Below are positions 14,132 through 15,124 of a DNA stretch of 15,124 nucleotides, in pieces; position 1 is the first letter of the stretch; each line of letters starts with the position of its first letter. The DNA lies in contig JANXDJ010000011.1 in NCBI GenBank assembly GCA_025059545.1, forward strand, positions 1 to 15,124. Reading direction: 5' to 3'. Source of the DNA: Archaeoglobaceae archaeon (GTDB taxonomy: Archaea > Halobacteriota > Archaeoglobi > Archaeoglobales > Archaeoglobaceae). The notes under the pieces were generated by a model, which was not told the origin of the DNA, ran no database searches, and saw only the letters and a program-made list of their open reading frames with translations. The position numbers were made by a program, and so were the translations under genes.

Positions 14132-15124
14132 TTAATCCCGTATTCCTACGAGGTATTTTGCGATCTTTTTCATTTCTTCAAAGTTGTAAGAGCGCCATAT
14201 TGCGATGTCTTCCATCACTGGAGATCCTCCGCCATGAACTCCTGCAACTGCACTTGTTCCTCCGAGAGAGGAGCAGAGTATGTTGGAAATCCCATATAAA
14301 CAGCGGTAAACATTCTCCGAAGGAACGTCACTTCTTCTCTTTATGTATTTGTCTATGAAAGGTCTTATCTCTGAATTTAGGTAGTCTTCAGCAAATGGTA
14401 GGCAAGCGGGGAGTCCACCAGCAAGTTCAGCCAAGATCTCGAGATCATGGTAGTATTGAAGTCCTGCGTGTCTTCTTCCAACGTTTGCATAGATCTCATT
14501 CGGAATAAAAGTTCCAGCAGGCGTTTTTGTTCCTTTAACCGCAGAAGCTATGCCAGCACCATAAACGAGCTCTGCTGTTGCTGCAAGATCTACGAGCTTC
14601 TCCCTTATATTATGCCTGTCGTATACTCCATTGTATTCAGCAATAAGTGCACCAAATCCCATTTTTACATCTGTCACCGCCGGTTTACAGCCAGTGTAGC
14701 TATGTCTGTGGAACAAAGCAAAAAGGTGCGCGGACATAGTTGCTTGCTTATACTCTCCGCACAAGAATACCCGATCCCAAGGCACGAAAACGTTATCGAA
14801 AACAATTAAGTTCTCGTCGTCTCCTATTTCGTTGAAGGGCATATTCAGCTCAGCTGGAGCTCTGTGATGAGCGGTTCTTGATATTATCTTTACACCCTCA
14901 GCATCCCCCGGAACAGCAAAGGCTACGCTGTAATCCTTGTCATTTTCTGTCATAGCTCTCGTTGGAACCACTATGATCTCATCCGCAACCGCAGCCATTG
15001 TTATGCAGTTCTTTGCACCCCTCACAATTATTCCATCACTCCTCTTCTCAACCACACGCACATACATGTCTGGATCGTCTTGTTCGTGTGGTCTTTTGCT
15101 TCTGTCTCCCTTAACATCTGTTTG
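14132..15124 (-). CDS. 4-hydroxybutyryl-CoA dehydratase/4-HPA hydroxylase family protein (N-terminus outside window)
   Basis: The frame runs off the right edge. The 330 visible residues start QTDVKGDRSKRP, in a region conserved in the HpaB/AbfD flavoprotein family, and continue YVRVVEKRSDGIIVRGAK and FDNVFVPWDRVFLCGE. Full-length members have about 490 residues, so the missing part is roughly the first third. The segment HRHSYTGCK (codons 14710-14684) matches the HRQSYGGCK stretch of 4-hydroxybutyryl-CoA dehydratase. In that enzyme the His and Cys bind the [4Fe-4S] cluster and Tyr and Lys lie in the active site; all are present. This favours a radical Fe-S/FAD dehydratase over a 4-hydroxyphenylacetate hydroxylase, the name many archaeal copies carry. 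The other two cluster cysteines would lie upstream of the window. Cotranscription with MaoC and the hydrolase suggests acyl-CoA metabolism. Confidence 0.88.
   Translation of the reverse strand, partial: QTDVKGDRSKRPHEQDDPDMYVRVVEKRSDGIIVRGAKNCITMAAVADEIIVVPTRAMTENDKDYSVAFAVPGDAEGVKIISRTAHHRAPAELNMPFNEIGDDENLIVFDNVFVPWDRVFLCGEYKQATMSAHLFALFHRHSYTGCKPAVTDVKMGFGALIAEYNGVYDRHNIREKLVDLAATAELVYGAGIASAVKGTKTPAGTFIPNEIYANVGRRHAGLQYYHDLEILAELAGGLPACLPFAEDYLNSEIRPFIDKYIKRRSDVPSENVYRCLYGISNILCSSLGGTSAVAGVHGGGSPVMEDIAIWRSYNFEEMKKIAKYLVGIRD

Noticed and set aside
1..15124. CRISPR arrays, transposases, tRNA or rRNA genes
   Set aside because: I looked for regularly spaced repeats, transposase motifs and tRNA T-loop (GTTCAAATC-type) sequences and saw none; gene content is ordinary chromosomal.

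Overview
The window looks like chromosomal DNA of a hyperthermophilic euryarchaeon, most likely of the Archaeoglobales (Archaeoglobus, Geoglobus or Ferroglobus). Reasons: an archaeal-type prolyl-tRNA synthetase with a zinc tail; a single-domain AMA-type AAA ATPase carrying the GYPL motif, known from Archaeoglobus and methanogens; branched-chain polyamine synthase beside AdoMet decarboxylase; a stand-alone RAM domain coupled to an ACT-domain protein; a 4-hydroxybutyryl-CoA dehydratase-family gene; and archaeal TATA boxes about 24-27 nt before many start codons, which implies mostly leaderless mRNAs. Genus assignment is inference.

Layout. 1-467 (+): 3' end of an ATP-grasp ligase. 472-1350 (-): a decayed RMD1/DUF155-like membrane protein gene, with frameshifts, an in-frame stop and no start codon. 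1359-1562 (-): 4-oxalocrotonate tautomerase-like protein. 1677-2558 (-): mannose-6-phosphate isomerase-like protein. 2601-3956 (-): speD and bpsA, making the aminopropyl donor and using it to build branched polyamines. 3973-4279: AT-rich intergenic stretch with the speD promoter. 4280-5701 (-): proS, divergent from a PUA-domain RNA-binding protein (5783-6256, +). 6313-7205 (+): a RAM-domain protein overlapping an ACT-domain protein by one base. 7213-8268 (-): AMA ATPase. 8375-10321 (-): metG with fused tRNA-binding domain. 10448-12733 (+): a complete cobalt/nickel ECF importer (CbiM with a fused CbiN/NikN-like tail, CbiQ, CbiO) as overlapping genes. 12730-15124 (-): an operon read from the window edge inward, with a partial 4-hydroxybutyryl-CoA dehydratase-family gene, a MaoC hydratase and a metallo-beta-lactamase-fold hydrolase.

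How the genes work together. Two aminoacyl-tRNA synthetases and a PUA protein serve translation. SpeD and BpsA form a two-step thermophile polyamine pathway. The Cbi genes form a single importer. The last three genes suggest acyl-CoA catabolism: radical dehydration of a hydroxyacyl-CoA, (R)-specific hydration and a hydrolytic step. This is inferred from family membership and operon structure only.

I found no CRISPR array, insertion sequence, tRNA or rRNA, and no convincing new defence or mobile system. The items most worth a second look are the multiply broken RMD1-like gene, the tandem Shine-Dalgarno/overlapping-ORF arrangement at speD, the AMA ATPase with an unusual pore residue and C-terminus, the changed metal ligand in the isomerase, and the Fe-S-type dehydratase operon.
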